The notes beneath the pieces were generated by a model. That model saw nothing but the letters and a program-made list of their open reading frames with translations, made no database searches and was not told the origin of the DNA. 64,000 nt of DNA from DAIQNV01 sp036788215 (lineage in GTDB: Bacteria > Planctomycetota > Phycisphaerae > Phycisphaerales > UBA1924): NCBI GenBank assembly GCA_036788215.1, contig DAIQNV010000002.1, positions 1 to 64,000 on the forward strand. The letters run 5' to 3'. The position numbers and the translations under genes were made by a program. This document shows, in pieces, positions 28,897 to 37,857 of the stretch (the stretch's first letter is position 1; each line of letters starts with the position of its first letter).

Positions 28897-31800
28897 GCCG
28901 ATTCCCCACGACGCCGCCCCGTGTCCATCGGCTCACCCCGCTCGTCCACCGGCTCTTCCGCGTGGAACAGCGAGTAGACCGCCGGCACGATCAGGAGCGT
29001 CGTCAGCATCGAACTCGTCAGCCCCCCGATCACCGCCCGCGCGAGCGAAGCCTGCGCATCCGCCCCCTCGCCGATGCCCAGAGCCAGGGGCAGCAGCCCG
29101 AGGATCGTCGTCAGCGACGTCATCAGGATCGGACGCAGCCGCCGGCGACCCGCCTCCGCGATCGCCTCCTGCGTCCGCATCCCCTCGTTCCGCCGGAGCT
29201 GCCCCGCCTGGTCCACCAGCAGGATCGCGTTGTTCACAACGATCCCGCCCAGCATGATGCACCCGATGTAGCTCTGGATGTTCAGCGTCGTATCCGTCAG
29301 GAAAAGCGTCAACACCACGCCGATCGCCGCGAGGGGCACCGACATCATCACGACCAGCGGATCCCGCAGCGACTCGTACTGGCACGCCAGAACCATGTAG
29401 ACCAGCGCGAGTGCCAACCCCAGCGCGATCAGCAGCTCCCGCGTGCTCCTCCGCTGCTCCTCCACATTCCCCGCCAGCGCAAGCCGGTACCCAGCCGGGC
29501 GCGGGATCTCCGCGAGCTCCGCCTCGATATCCGCCGCCACCGCCGCCAGGTCGCGGCCCGCGATGTTCACCGAAACCGTCGCGATCCGCTGCTGATCCTT
29601 CCGCTCGATGATCGTCGGCCCCCGCCCGCCCTCCGTCCGTACCAGGTTCCGAAGCGCGATGTCCTCACCGGATCGCCCGCGCACCGTCAGGTCCAGCACC
29701 TCGTCGATCGTCAGCCGCTGCGCATCGGCGAGCTGCACGAGAATGCGGTACGAGTTCCCACCACTGCGATACTCACCCGCCCGGCTCCCCGCGACCGCCG
29801 TCCCGATGGCCTCAGCGATGTCGCGCACCGACACCCCGAGGTCCGCCGCCTTCGAACGGTCCACGAGCACCCGCTGCTGGGGCACGCCCTGATCGTTCGA
29901 AGCGTCCGCGTCGGTCACCCCCTCCACCGTCACGACGCGCTCCAGCACCCGATCCGCGAGCGCCCGCAGCGTCTCCAGCTCGTACCCCGTGATCTCAATC
30001 TCGATCCCGTCGTCCCCGCCCAGGATCCGCTCCAGCAGGAACTGCCCCTGCGGCGCCCGCGTCCTGACCTCCATCCCGGGGATCCGCCCGTCCAGCCGCG
30101 ACCGCACCTCCTCAGCGATCTCCGTGTTGCTCCGCGCCCGCTGCGAAGCTGGCACCAGCGAGATCCGCAGCTCGCCCGTCGCCCCGTCGCCCGGGTTCCA
30201 AGAGCTCGCCCCCACGCTCGTCACCCACGCCACCGCCTCCGGGATCGCCTCGATGACGATCTCCTCCATCACCTTCGTCTGCGCGTCGACGAGATCGAGA
30301 CGCGTCCCGATCTCCATCTCGCCCGTCACCCTCACCTCGCCCTCGTCCGAAGGCGGGATGAACTCCGCACCCAGCTTCGGCGCCAGGTACAGGCTCCCCC
30401 CGAGCAGGAACACCCCGAAAGCGATCGTCGCGATCCGCCGGTGCAGCACCCACCGCAGCAGGTCACGGTACCCCGTGTCCAACGCGTCGAACGCCGCTGT
30501 CGCCGCCCGCGCGACCCGTCCCGGATGGGCCCGGTCCGACGCCCTCACCAGCTTCGACGCCAGCATCGGCACCAGCGTCAGCGACACCACCAGCGAACAG
30601 ATCAGGGCAAACACGATCACGTACGCCAGCTCGCGGAAGAGCACCCCCGAAACGCCCTCGATGAACACCACCGGCAGGAAGATCACCAGCGTCGTCAGCG
30701 TGCTCGCCACCAGCGCCCCCGCCACCTCCGTCGCCCCCTTCACCGACGCCGCCTCAGCCGGCAGCCCCCCCTCCGTGTGCTTGCGGAAGATGTTCTCCAG
30801 CGTCACGATCGAGCTGTCGACCATCATCCCCACGCCGAGGGCCAGCCCACCCAGCGTCATCAGGTTCAGCGTGAAACCAGCGAAGTAGATCAGGGCAAAC
30901 GTCGCCACCACGCAGATCGGGATCGCCAGCGAGATCACGATCGTGCTCCGGACGTTCCGCAGGAAGAACAGCAGCACCAGGACCGCGAGCCCGCCCCCGT
31001 ACAGGACCGAGTTCGCCACGTTCCGGATCGAACGCTCGATGAAATTCCCCTGGTTGATCACCGGCACGATCTCGATCTGCGGGAGGTCGCGGTTCACGCG
31101 CTCGATCTCCGCCAGGATCGCGCTCGACACCTCGACCGTGTTCGCCTCAGCCTGCTTCCGCACCGCCACCCGCATCCCGAGACGCCCGTTCACCCGCACG
31201 ATCCGCGTCAGCCGCTCGAAGGTGTCCCGGATCTCCGCGATCTGCCCCAGCGTGACCGGCGCACCCTCCCGCATCGCCACGACCGTCTCGCGGATCTCAT
31301 CAAGCGAGCCGAACTCCGCCGGTGCCCGAAGCGTCACCTCGTACGTGCCCCGCTCGATCTGCCCAGCGGGCAGGTCCAGATTCGCATCGCTGATCGCGCG
31401 CAGGATCTCGTTCAACGGAAGCCCGAGCGCCCGCACCCGCGTCGCGTCCAGCTCCACCCGCACCTCGCGGTTGTAGCCGCCCCAGATGTCCACCTGCGCC
31501 ACGCCCGGGAGCCGCGCGAACCGGTCGCGCACCTGGTCTTCCATCAGCGTCGTCAGCTCCACCGGGTCCAGCCGACTCGACACGCCCAGCAGCACCACCG
31601 GGAAACTGTTGACATCGAACTTCCGCACCTGGGGCCGCGTTATGTCGTCCGGGAGCTCGTCGATCTCGTCCTCGAGCCGCGCGCGGACCTCGGTCGCCGC
31701 CTCGTCGATGCGCGTGCCCCAGGCGAAGGTCACACGGATCCGCGTGCTCCCCTCCGAGGAACTCGATGTCATCTCCTCGATCCCCGGCACCGTCGCCAGG

Positions 31801-32009
31801 ATCTCCTCCATCACCTGCGTGACCAGCCGCTCCATCACCTCCGGGCTCGCACCCTCGTACTCCGCCGACACCGTCACCGTCGGCATCTCCACGTCCGGCA
31901 ACAGGTCAATCTGCAACTGCCGGACCGACACGATCCCCAGCACCACGACGATCAGCGTGACCATCGTCGTGAATACCGGGCGGAGCACGCTCAACCGCGG
32001 AAGGTTCAT
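28893..32009 (-). CDS. RND-family efflux permease
   Basis: 1038 residues. Starts MNLPRLSVLRPVFTTMVTL and has LLPDVEMPTVTVSAEYEGASPE, a pattern shared with the broad HAE1/AcrB-like family of planctomycetes and firmicutes (YerP/SwrC-like). The helix-4 relay motif reads GMMVDSSIVTLENIF, so the second aspartate of the DD pair is Ser. C-terminal ILGLLPLALG precedes the last helices. It forms a tripartite pump with 32006-33244 and 27283-28896. The partner adaptor gene is interrupted, which may leave the pump non-functional. Overlaps both neighbours by four bases. Confidence 0.93.
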   Translation of the reverse strand: MNLPRLSVLRPVFTTMVTLIVVVLGIVSVRQLQIDLLPDVEMPTVTVSAEYEGASPEVMERLVTQVMEEILATVPGIEEMTSSSSEGSTRIRVTFAWGTRIDEAATEVRARLEDEIDELPDDITRPQVRKFDVNSFPVVLLGVSSRLDPVELTTLMEDQVRDRFARLPGVAQVDIWGGYNREVRVELDATRVRALGLPLNEILRAISDANLDLPAGQIERGTYEVTLRAPAEFGSLDEIRETVVAMREGAPVTLGQIAEIRDTFERLTRIVRVNGRLGMRVAVRKQAEANTVEVSSAILAEIERVNRDLPQIEIVPVINQGNFIERSIRNVANSVLYGGGLAVLVLLFFLRNVRSTIVISLAIPICVVATFALIYFAGFTLNLMTLGGLALGVGMMVDSSIVTLENIFRKHTEGGLPAEAASVKGATEVAGALVASTLTTLVIFLPVVFIEGVSGVLFRELAYVIVFALICSLVVSLTLVPMLASKLVRASDRAHPGRVARAATAAFDALDTGYRDLLRWVLHRRIATIAFGVFLLGGSLYLAPKLGAEFIPPSDEGEVRVTGEMEIGTRLDLVDAQTKVMEEIVIEAIPEAVAWVTSVGASSWNPGDGATGELRISLVPASQRARSNTEIAEEVRSRLDGRIPGMEVRTRAPQGQFLLERILGGDDGIEIEITGYELETLRALADRVLERVVTVEGVTDADASNDQGVPQQRVLVDRSKAADLGVSVRDIAEAIGTAVAGSRAGEYRSGGNSYRILVQLADAQRLTIDEVLDLTVRGRSGEDIALRNLVRTEGGRGPTIIERKDQQRIATVSVNIAGRDLAAVAADIEAELAEIPRPAGYRLALAGNVEEQRRSTRELLIALGLALALVYMVLACQYESLRDPLVVMMSVPLAAIGVVLTLFLTDTTLNIQSYIGCIMLGGIVVNNAILLVDQAGQLRRNEGMRTQEAIAEAGRRRLRPILMTSLTTILGLLPLALGIGEGADAQASLARAVIGGLTSSMLTTLLIVPAVYSLFHAEEPVDERGEPMDTGRRRGESA

Positions 32010-33244
32010 CCGTCGCCCACCCCCGCCGACCCCGCCGCCGCTTCCGCCGTCGCCGCCGGCGCCACCCCCGCGTCAACACCGTCCGCGTCCACCACCCGCA
32101 CCCTCGACCCGTCATCGAGCAGCTGCTGACCGAGCGTCACCACCCGCCCCGAGAGCCCCTCGCCCTCCACCTGCTGAGTCTCCCCGTCCCGGATCCCGAG
32201 CGCCACCTCCACCGCGCGAACCGAATCCTCCCCTTCCATCACGAAGACAAAGTCGCGCCCGCCACGCTCCACCAGCGCGCGCGCCGGCACCAGCGTCGCA
32301 TCCAAGACGCGGTCCAGCACCGCCTCCACCCGCACGAACATCCCGGGCTTCAGCGCCGCGTCGGCGTTCCCGACCCGGATCTCCACACGCGCCTGACGCG
32401 ACCCCTCGCGAAAGACCGGAGCCACCCGCGCCACCTCGCCCCGCCATTGCCGAGCCGGATACGCGTCCGTCTCCAGCCGCACCGCCTGCCCCGAGGCCAG
32501 CAACGCGTAATCCCGCTCGGTCACGAAGATCACCGCCCGGATCGGGTCCAGCTCGATGATCGCCAGCAGGGGCGTATTCGCCGACACGGTGTCCCCCTCC
32601 TCCGCGTACCGCTCCGCGACCACCCGCTGATCGTCCCCCCCCTCCCAGTCCGCAGTGATCGACGCGTACCCCAGCCGGATCCGCGCCGACGCCAGCGCCG
32701 CCTCCGCCCGCAGCACCCGCGCCTCCGCCACCTGCACCGCAGCCCTCCGCGACGCCTCCGCCGCCCGCGCCGTGTCCAGCTGCGAGTCCGAAGCGATCCC
32801 CCGATCGTGCAGCGCCGCGACACGCTCCAACTCCCGCGCCGCGATCCCCGCGTCGCTCTCCGCCTGCACCAGCCCCGCGCGCTCGACCGCCAGCTCCGCC
32901 TCCGCCTACGCCGCCGCTTGCGCAAACTCGTCCGAATCCAGCCGGGCCACGAGCTGCCCACGCTCCACCACATCCGCGATCTCGAGAGGCAGGCTGACCA
33001 CCCGGCCCGCGACCTTCGGAGCGATCGTGACCCGCGACGCCGACTCCAGCGTCCCGCTGAACACCCGCCGGCGCTCGATCGGACCGACCTCGACCGCCGC
33101 GACCTCAACCGGCACCGGGGGGAGCTCCCGAGCCGCACGCACCTCGCCGGGCCCCGCGACCAGCTTCCGAACCACCAGCCCCCCCACCCCGATCAGAGCC
33201 AGGGCGAACAGAGCCAAAGCGATCCGAACAGCAACCCGACGCAT
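32006..33244 (-). pseudogene. RND periplasmic adaptor interrupted by an in-frame TAG
   Basis: 413 codons with TAG at 32906-32908. The first part (start ATG 33244, membrane anchor about 6-26) ends LVARLDSDEFAQAAA; the same frame resumes at once with AEAELAVERAGLVQAE, exactly the start of the coiled-coil hairpin, and continues through a normal adaptor with ITADWEGGDDQ, a beta-barrel and a C-terminal Ala-rich tail. The stop most likely replaces a Gln (CAG) or Glu (GAG) codon. All other features are intact, so the change is recent, an error, or suppressed by read-through. First gene of the third RND operon. Confidence 0.85.
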
Positions 33245-33389
33245 CCGGTGCGAACTCCCTTGGCGACCCACCCACCAACCCGCCGGTGTCAGCGTAGACG
33301 ACGACCAGCCGGTTCGCGCCCCCGTACCCCACCCGATGCAACGTCACGCGGCGAAGGCTCACTTCGGCCGGAAGCCTCCACGCTCAGTC

Positions 33390-33436
33390 AAAAAAATCGT
33401 GGGCACCACCGAAAGCCGCGATCGGTGGCACCCACG
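33390..33436 (-). terminator. Rho-independent terminator after the dockerin-tailed protein gene
   Basis: On the minus strand, CGTGGG-CA-CCACCG pairs with CGGTGG-CA-CCCACG (33398-33436), two 6-bp stems around a 2x2 internal loop, with an 11-base loop, followed by seven U residues (A7 at 33390-33396 on the plus strand). It lies about 60 bases after the stop at 33496. Confidence 0.85.
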
Positions 33437-33495
33437 AAATGAACTCAGAGACTGCACGGACCGGTCGCTGACGCCGCCCGGTTGTCACCCGTCTG

Positions 33496-34218
33496 TTACG
33501 GGCAGCCGCCGCCGAACAGGTTGAGGAACGCCGCGATGTCGGCGAAGGTGAGCGCACCGAACGGGGCCGCGATGTCAGCCGCGTTGCAGGGCTGAGGGGG
33601 GGCCGAGCCCTCGGTCAGCGAAAGGTCATCCCAGAACAGCGAGCCGGTGGGCTCGCCGAACTGGATGAGGAGCGGGGTCACCTGGGCCTCCACGGAGCCC
33701 GCCGGGGCGACCGCGGTACCGGAGTACTGCGTCCACTGGTCTTGGGGGTTCGCGGAGAAATCGTGCGCATCGATCACCAGCGACTCGATGTTGTTCCCGC
33801 CGGCGTCCTTGAAGTCGATGATCAGGAGGGGCAGGTGGCCCTCATCGAAGGTGGTCGGATCGCCGTCGTCGATCTGCTGCTGGATCGGGTCGGACGACGG
33901 GGTGTAGGTCCACCCGCTCAGGGTGTACTGCTGACCAGCGGTCACGCTCACGATCTGGAACGCGCCGGTGTCGCTCTGCGACGCCGGAATGAAGCTCCCG
34001 AAGGTCTTCATGCTGACGCCGCCGGTGCGGGCCGGAACCTCGGGGTCGAGGCCGCTGCCGAAGGGCGGGTCGGCGAAGGCGTTGTTGAACGTGCCCCACG
34101 CCTCGAACGTCAGGAAGCCGGTGCCCTGATTCTCGAAGCTGGGGTTCACGAGCAGATTCTGGGCCGAAGCCGTACCAGCAATGGCCGCGAGGGCCGCACA
34201 CACAATCGCGTTTTTCAT
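33496..34218 (-). CDS. secreted protein with GC-type dockerin tail
   Basis: 240 residues. Signal peptide MKNAIVCAALAAIAGTASA, then NLLVNPSFENQGTGFLTFEAWGTF, the opening of a carbohydrate-binding-type beta-sandwich (CBM4/9- or CBM22-like; cf. PSFE ... W), FQIVSVTAGQQYTLSGW and the closing FWDDLSL strand. The last 35 residues are a single dockerin-type module: CNAADIAAPFGALTFADIAAFL ending GCP. No catalytic residues evident, so probably a binding protein. Start 34218 has AGGAGAA six bases upstream. It has its own promoter overlapped by the shared 13-base motif, and a strong terminator, so it is monocistronic and in the same regulon as the glucan genes. Confidence 0.85.
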   Translation of the reverse strand: MKNAIVCAALAAIAGTASAQNLLVNPSFENQGTGFLTFEAWGTFNNAFADPPFGSGLDPEVPARTGGVSMKTFGSFIPASQSDTGAFQIVSVTAGQQYTLSGWTYTPSSDPIQQQIDDGDPTTFDEGHLPLLIIDFKDAGGNNIESLVIDAHDFSANPQDQWTQYSGTAVAPAGSVEAQVTPLLIQFGEPTGSLFWDDLSLTEGSAPPQPCNAADIAAPFGALTFADIAAFLNLFGGGCP

Positions 34219-34277
34219 CGTTCGTTCTCCTGCCAGGGATGCGCGATGCAATCAGTCACGTGCTACGGAATCAAGAA

Positions 34278-34320
34278 CCGTAACTGTTTCGAATAGTAGC
34301 CGACACACGCCGCGATGCAA
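34278..34320 (-). promoter_or_regulatory. promoter and putative LacI-type operator of the dockerin-tailed gene
   Basis: On the minus strand TTGCAT (34315-34320), 16 bases, TACTAT (34293-34298), then two bases and GAAACAGTTACGG (34278-34290). The motif spans the expected start of transcription, so a bound regulator would repress. It is one of four equally oriented intergenic copies in this locus. Confidence 0.7.
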
Positions 34321-34389
34321 CCCCTTTCATCCGAGTTTTCCTGCTCATTTACAGATTCCCCAGATTCACGGATCGCCCCAATCCGACTT

Positions 34390-34402
34390 GGAACAGTTAC
34401 GG
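34390..34402 (+). promoter_or_regulatory. fifth copy of the 13-base motif, over the 3' end of the GH16-CBM gene
   Basis: GGAACAGTTACGG includes the TAA of the GH16-CBM gene. It lies 112 bases from the copy at 34278 and in the opposite sense. Part of the match (CCGTAAC) is forced by the common Pro-stop ending of dockerin tails, so this copy is less certain; it could be an auxiliary site for looping. Confidence 0.35.
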
Positions 34403-36024
34403 ACACCCCGCCGCGAAGGCGCTGATGAACGCTGAGAGATCCGCAAAAGTCCACGCACCAAACGGCGCTGCCAGGTCCGCCTGGGGCTGCTGAGCATTGA
34501 AGTACACCAGGAACCCGCTGATGTCCGCGAAAGTCAGCTGTCCGATGGGTGCGATCAAGTCCGCCGGCCCGCACGAACCGTCCGAGGCGCCCGAGAACTC
34601 GATCCAGTCGAAGTTCCAGTCCGGCGCCTGCATCGCGACCCGGATCACCTGAACCCCGGGCGTCGTGAACTCCGCAGTACCGGACACCGTAGTCCAGTTC
34701 TGCCAGCCGCCCGTCGCGTCGAAGCTGACCGTCCCGGAAATCGGCTGCCCGTTCGCCTCGAGCCGGAAGGCCCCGCCCGCCGACTCCGAAGCCACCCGCG
34801 CTGTGAACGGATACGCGCCCGCCGCCGGGACCTGCACCGTGTACTCGAGGAACTCGCCCGTGCGGATCCAACCGACATGGAACCCGTTTGAGTTCGCCTG
34901 GATATCAACCTCTTCGAGCCGGTAGGCGTTCCCGTTATTCGACGCGTCGGTGTCGCGGTACGCGTCATCGGCGTACCCCTCGTCGAAGTCTTCCGTCTCG
35001 ATCCGACCCGGAATCGCCCAGGGCGTCCCGCCAAAGGGGCTCTGGACCTCCCGAGTCCACCGCACCCAGTCCACCTGCATCGCCTGCGGGAAGACGGTCG
35101 ACCCATCGGGCGGGCCGGGCCAGTTCCCCCCCACCGCCACGTTCAGCAGCATGTGGAAGGGCATGTCAAAGGGCGGGCGAGAAAAGCCCGTCGTGCCGTT
35201 CTCGCTGAACCACTGCGACGACACCCGCGTCAGGATCTGCTGATCGTTGAAGAACCAGGTGATGCGCCCCGGTTCCCACTCGATCGCGTAGTTGTTGAAG
35301 CTCTGCGACAGGTCGAAGCCCGGGGAGAAGCCCGCGCCTGTCGACTGGTTCCTGGGCCACGCGCCCCCGTGATGGATCGTCCCGTAGGTGCGGTCGGCGA
35401 TGTTGGTCGACTCCATGATGTCGATCTCGCCGCTCGCCGCCCAGCCGCCGTAAGGCGAACCGGTGGGCAGCATCCAGAACGCCGGCCAGTACCCAGCGCC
35501 CGAGGGAAGCTTGATGCGGGCCTCCACACGCCCGTACAGGAAATCGACCTTGTTCAGCGTCCGCAGCCTCGCGGAGGTGTAGTTCGCGCCCCCGACGTTC
35601 TCGCGCTTCACGAGGATGTTGAGGTTCCCGTCCTGCACGAACGAGTTCCCCGAACCGCCCGTGTAGTACTGCAGCTCGTTGTTCCCCCACCCGGTCGGCA
35701 GGCCGTACGCCTCCCCGCGCCCGACCTGGCGTTCCCACTTGCTCGTGTCGAGCGTGGTGCCATTGAAGTCATCGAAGAACACGACCTGGCGCTGGCCAAG
35801 GGCAGCCGAGCCCATGGAAANNNNNNNNNNNNNNNNNNNNNNNNNNNNNNNNNNNNNNNNNNNNNNNNNNNNNNNNNNNNNNNNNNNNNNNNNNNNNNNN
35901 NNNNNNNNNNNNNNNNNNNNAAGTCATCGAAGAACACGACCTGGCGCTGGCCAAGGGCAGCCGAGCCCATGGAAAGCACAGCACCCGCCGCGAGAACCGA
36001 AACGAAACCCCGGTAGTTGATCAT
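34397..36024 (-). CDS. GH16 endoglucanase with CBM6-like and GC-type dockerin modules
   Basis: After collapsing the artefactual gap at 35766-35975 the gene is one frame of 490 residues. Order: signal peptide ending ALGQ; GH16 catalytic domain (about 27-275) with SGEIDIMES (Glu148, Asp150, Glu153); CBM6-like beta-sandwich (about 290-425) with IETEDF and WIRTGEFLEYTVQV; two dockerin-type repeats (about 436-490) ending GCP. This is a secreted laminarinase- or beta-glucanase-like enzyme. ATG 36024 has GAGGG nine bases upstream; ATG 36033 is too close to it. A copy of the 13-base motif lies 147 bases upstream. The downstream neighbour has its own promoter. Confidence 0.88.
35766..35975. other. scaffold gap of 100 N with 55-base duplicated flanks (assembly artefact)
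   Basis: 35821-35920 are N. The 55 bases at 35766-35820 are identical to 35921-35975. Two contigs that truly overlap were joined with a default gap. Removing 155 bases (one copy plus the Ns) leaves the GH16 gene in one frame (1473 bases, 491 codons). Confidence 0.92.
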
Positions 36025-36170
36025 CGTGGTCATCCCTCGTGGCTCAGCCACTGTCGGCCCCCGAACACGCCCGCTGGCGGTCTCGCCAGTGGGCCCGCGA
36101 CGGTTTCCATATCTCGGACCCGTCGCATACCCCCCACGACAGCCCCGCCGGCACGCCGACGAAAGCGGTT

Positions 36171-36183
36171 CCGTAACTGTACC
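36171..36183 (-). promoter_or_regulatory. putative LacI-type operator upstream of the GH16-CBM gene
   Basis: On the minus strand GGTACAGTTACGG, 147 bases before the start codon at 36024. The same 13 bases occur upstream of the GH2-like gene. In both, GCTTTC lies 11-12 bases further upstream and TT precedes the motif. No good -10 box is visible here. Confidence 0.6.
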
Positions 36184-36261
36184 AAAACGCCCGGGCGAAA
36201 GCATCCGTCCGGTGGCGCTTTCCGACCAAAATCCCGGCTGAGCCAATCGGCCCAGACCCAC

Positions 36262-37563
36262 CTACTCCACAAGGAAAGGCAGATTCGCGGTCGCCGCCGC
36301 CCCGCGCCCATCACGGATGGTGATGAACACCCGGTACGCACCCGGGGAATCCGGGGTCCGCACAACGCCGGTCATCCCGCCATCCCGGACCGTCAACTCG
36401 GGAAACTCCGGGGGACGCCGCTCCCGGTCCCCCCCCGCGCGCCGATCGTTCGTCTCCGCGGTCACCAGGTACTCGACCTCCAGGGGATCCCCGTCGGGGT
36501 CCGAAGCCCGCACGCGCACCTCGAACTCCCGGCCCGGAGCCACCCGCTTCCGATCCAGCCCGCTCGTGACCGCAGCGATGACAGGCGACCGGTTCTCGGG
36601 CCACTTGCCCGTCCATCCCTTGGAGATCTCGTCCACCGCCCCGACCTTTTCCCCGGTCCGTAGGAACATCCCGAACCAGGTCGAGGTCGTCTCCTGCTTG
36701 TCGCCCCACAGGAAGACGAACGAACCCAGGGATCGCCCGGGGATCTCGCTCCGAACCGCCTGCTCGTACCGCTCCGCGTACTGGCGGGCCTTCACCGTGC
36801 TCGTGGGCTCGATCGGCGCCCCCCAGTCCGTCGACGCCGACTCCCAGTGCCCCGTGGGCCCGAATTCCGGGATCACGTACGGGCCGTCGTACCCCTCCTC
36901 GAGCAGTCGCCTGGGCACCGACGATGCCCCCCCGTACGCGTTCACCCCGATGATGTCGATGCTCGGGCACATCCGCTGCACCATCGCGGCCTTCCCGTTG
37001 TAGACCTCCGCGAGGACCGCCATCGTCGGGTGATGGGGGTCGAGGGACTTGATCAGCTTCGCGGCATCCTCCACCGAGCGGAACGCCTTCTCCCAGTTAT
37101 CGGTCTCGAGTTCCACCTCGTTTCCGACCCCCCACATCAGGACCGCTGGGTGGTCGCGGTGGGCCCGGACGATCCGCTCGACCTTCTCGAGCTGGCGAGC
37201 CTTGCTCTCGGGGTCGTCGTAGTCGAACCCGTGGCGCTCGTGCCCGAGCCAGATCCCGACGCAGACCGCCACCCCCAGTTCGTGGGCCCGATCGAGCAGT
37301 TCCTCGATGCCCTCCCCGTCCCATGTGCGGATCGCGTTGCCCCCATGCTTCACGAGGTCCTCGAGATGGGTCTGCGAGCCGCCGGCTCCCTTGATGACGA
37401 AGGGCTTGCCCCCCCGCAACAGGGCCCAGCCTTCCGCGGTCCGCTCGACCCGCACCGGGATCGCGCCCGAGGGCTTCGCGTCGGTGGCGTCCTTCGAGCC
37501 GGCGTGGGCGCACGCGACGATCGCGATCGATGCGAGGAGGGCGAGAACGATCATGGTCTTCAT
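36262..37563 (-). CDS. glycoside hydrolase of clan A (GH2/GH5-like TIM barrel), lipoprotein
   Basis: 433 residues. The signal ends SIAIVAC. The domain begins with a short sandwich-like strand (FVIKGAGGSQ), then a TIM barrel with NAIRTWDG, HPAVLMWGVGNEVE (acid/base Glu149) and VIPEFGPTG (nucleophile Glu233), as in the catalytic domain of GH2 and relatives. A C-terminal beta domain (about 335-433, with SDPDGDPLEVEYLV) is Ig-like. No N-terminal GH2 sugar-binding domain is present, so it is an atypical, shortened member. Probably a beta-glycosidase or transglycosylase acting on oligosaccharides released by the GH16 enzymes. GGGAA lies six bases before ATG 37563. A motif copy lies 76 bases upstream. 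Confidence 0.8.
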   Translation of the reverse strand: MKTMIVLALLASIAIVACAHAGSKDATDAKPSGAIPVRVERTAEGWALLRGGKPFVIKGAGGSQTHLEDLVKHGGNAIRTWDGEGIEELLDRAHELGVAVCVGIWLGHERHGFDYDDPESKARQLEKVERIVRAHRDHPAVLMWGVGNEVELETDNWEKAFRSVEDAAKLIKSLDPHHPTMAVLAEVYNGKAAMVQRMCPSIDIIGVNAYGGASSVPRRLLEEGYDGPYVIPEFGPTGHWESASTDWGAPIEPTSTVKARQYAERYEQAVRSEIPGRSLGSFVFLWGDKQETTSTWFGMFLRTGEKVGAVDEISKGWTGKWPENRSPVIAAVTSGLDRKRVAPGREFEVRVRASDPDGDPLEVEYLVTAETNDRRAGGDRERRPPEFPELTVRDGGMTGVVRTPDSPGAYRVFITIRDGRGAAATANLPFLVE

Positions 37564-37638
37564 GGCTGATTCCCGGGTCCAGCGGCGTTTATCGGTCACA
37601 TCCTTCGACGGTCACCCAGAACCGATGCGTCGACGGAC

Positions 37639-37651
37639 CCGTAACTGTACC
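37639..37651 (-). promoter_or_regulatory. putative LacI-type operator upstream of the GH2-like gene
   Basis: On the minus strand GGTACAGTTACGG, 76 bases before the start at 37563. TTGCAC lies 22 bases upstream of it, in the same place as the -35 box of the promoter at 34278-34320, though the -10 box is poor. Confidence 0.62.
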
Positions 37652-37754
37652 AAGGATCTGTCTCTGAAAGCGTGTGCAACCGAAGGGAATCGTTGGCGGC
37701 GAGGGCCGATTTCACCCGAGAAGAAACTGGTTTCACAGAATTCAGACCGGAGCC

Positions 37755-37800
37755 TTGAAGTTTGTCTCACGAGCCGCAATACTGATCGGAACAGTTACGA
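37755..37800 (+). promoter_or_regulatory. promoter and putative LacI-type operator of the prepilin-lacI-phosphorylase unit
   Basis: TTGAAG (37755-37760), 17 bases, AATACT (37778-37783), then GGAACAGTTACGA (37788-37800), ending 58 bases before the ATG at 37858. The alignment TACTxx-TC-GRAACAGTTACG is the same as at 34278-34298 on the other strand, which argues that both are real promoter-operator pairs. Confidence 0.65.
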
Positions 37801-37857
37801 CAATCGGCCCGCTGGTGCGTGACATCCCCGGCGAGCCCAGAATAACGAGGGCGAGTC

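Noticed and set aside
28356..32129. 1257-codon open frame on the plus strand opposite the third RND operon
   Set aside because: Same kind of antisense shadow, crossing three real genes.
10817..33244. reassignment of TAG as a sense codon, suggested by two in-frame TAG
   Set aside because: nrfA, ccsBA, the SDR at 10732, the RND permease at 19646, the sulfatase and the isochorismatase-like gene all end naturally in TAG.
34390..34402. motif copy taken as equal to the other four operators
   Set aside because: Half of it is forced by the Pro-stop codons shared by dockerin tails; kept only as a low-confidence feature.
35766..35975. true 55-base direct duplication or mobile element around the N run
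   Set aside because: The frame is only restored when one copy and the Ns are removed, so it is an unmerged contig overlap.
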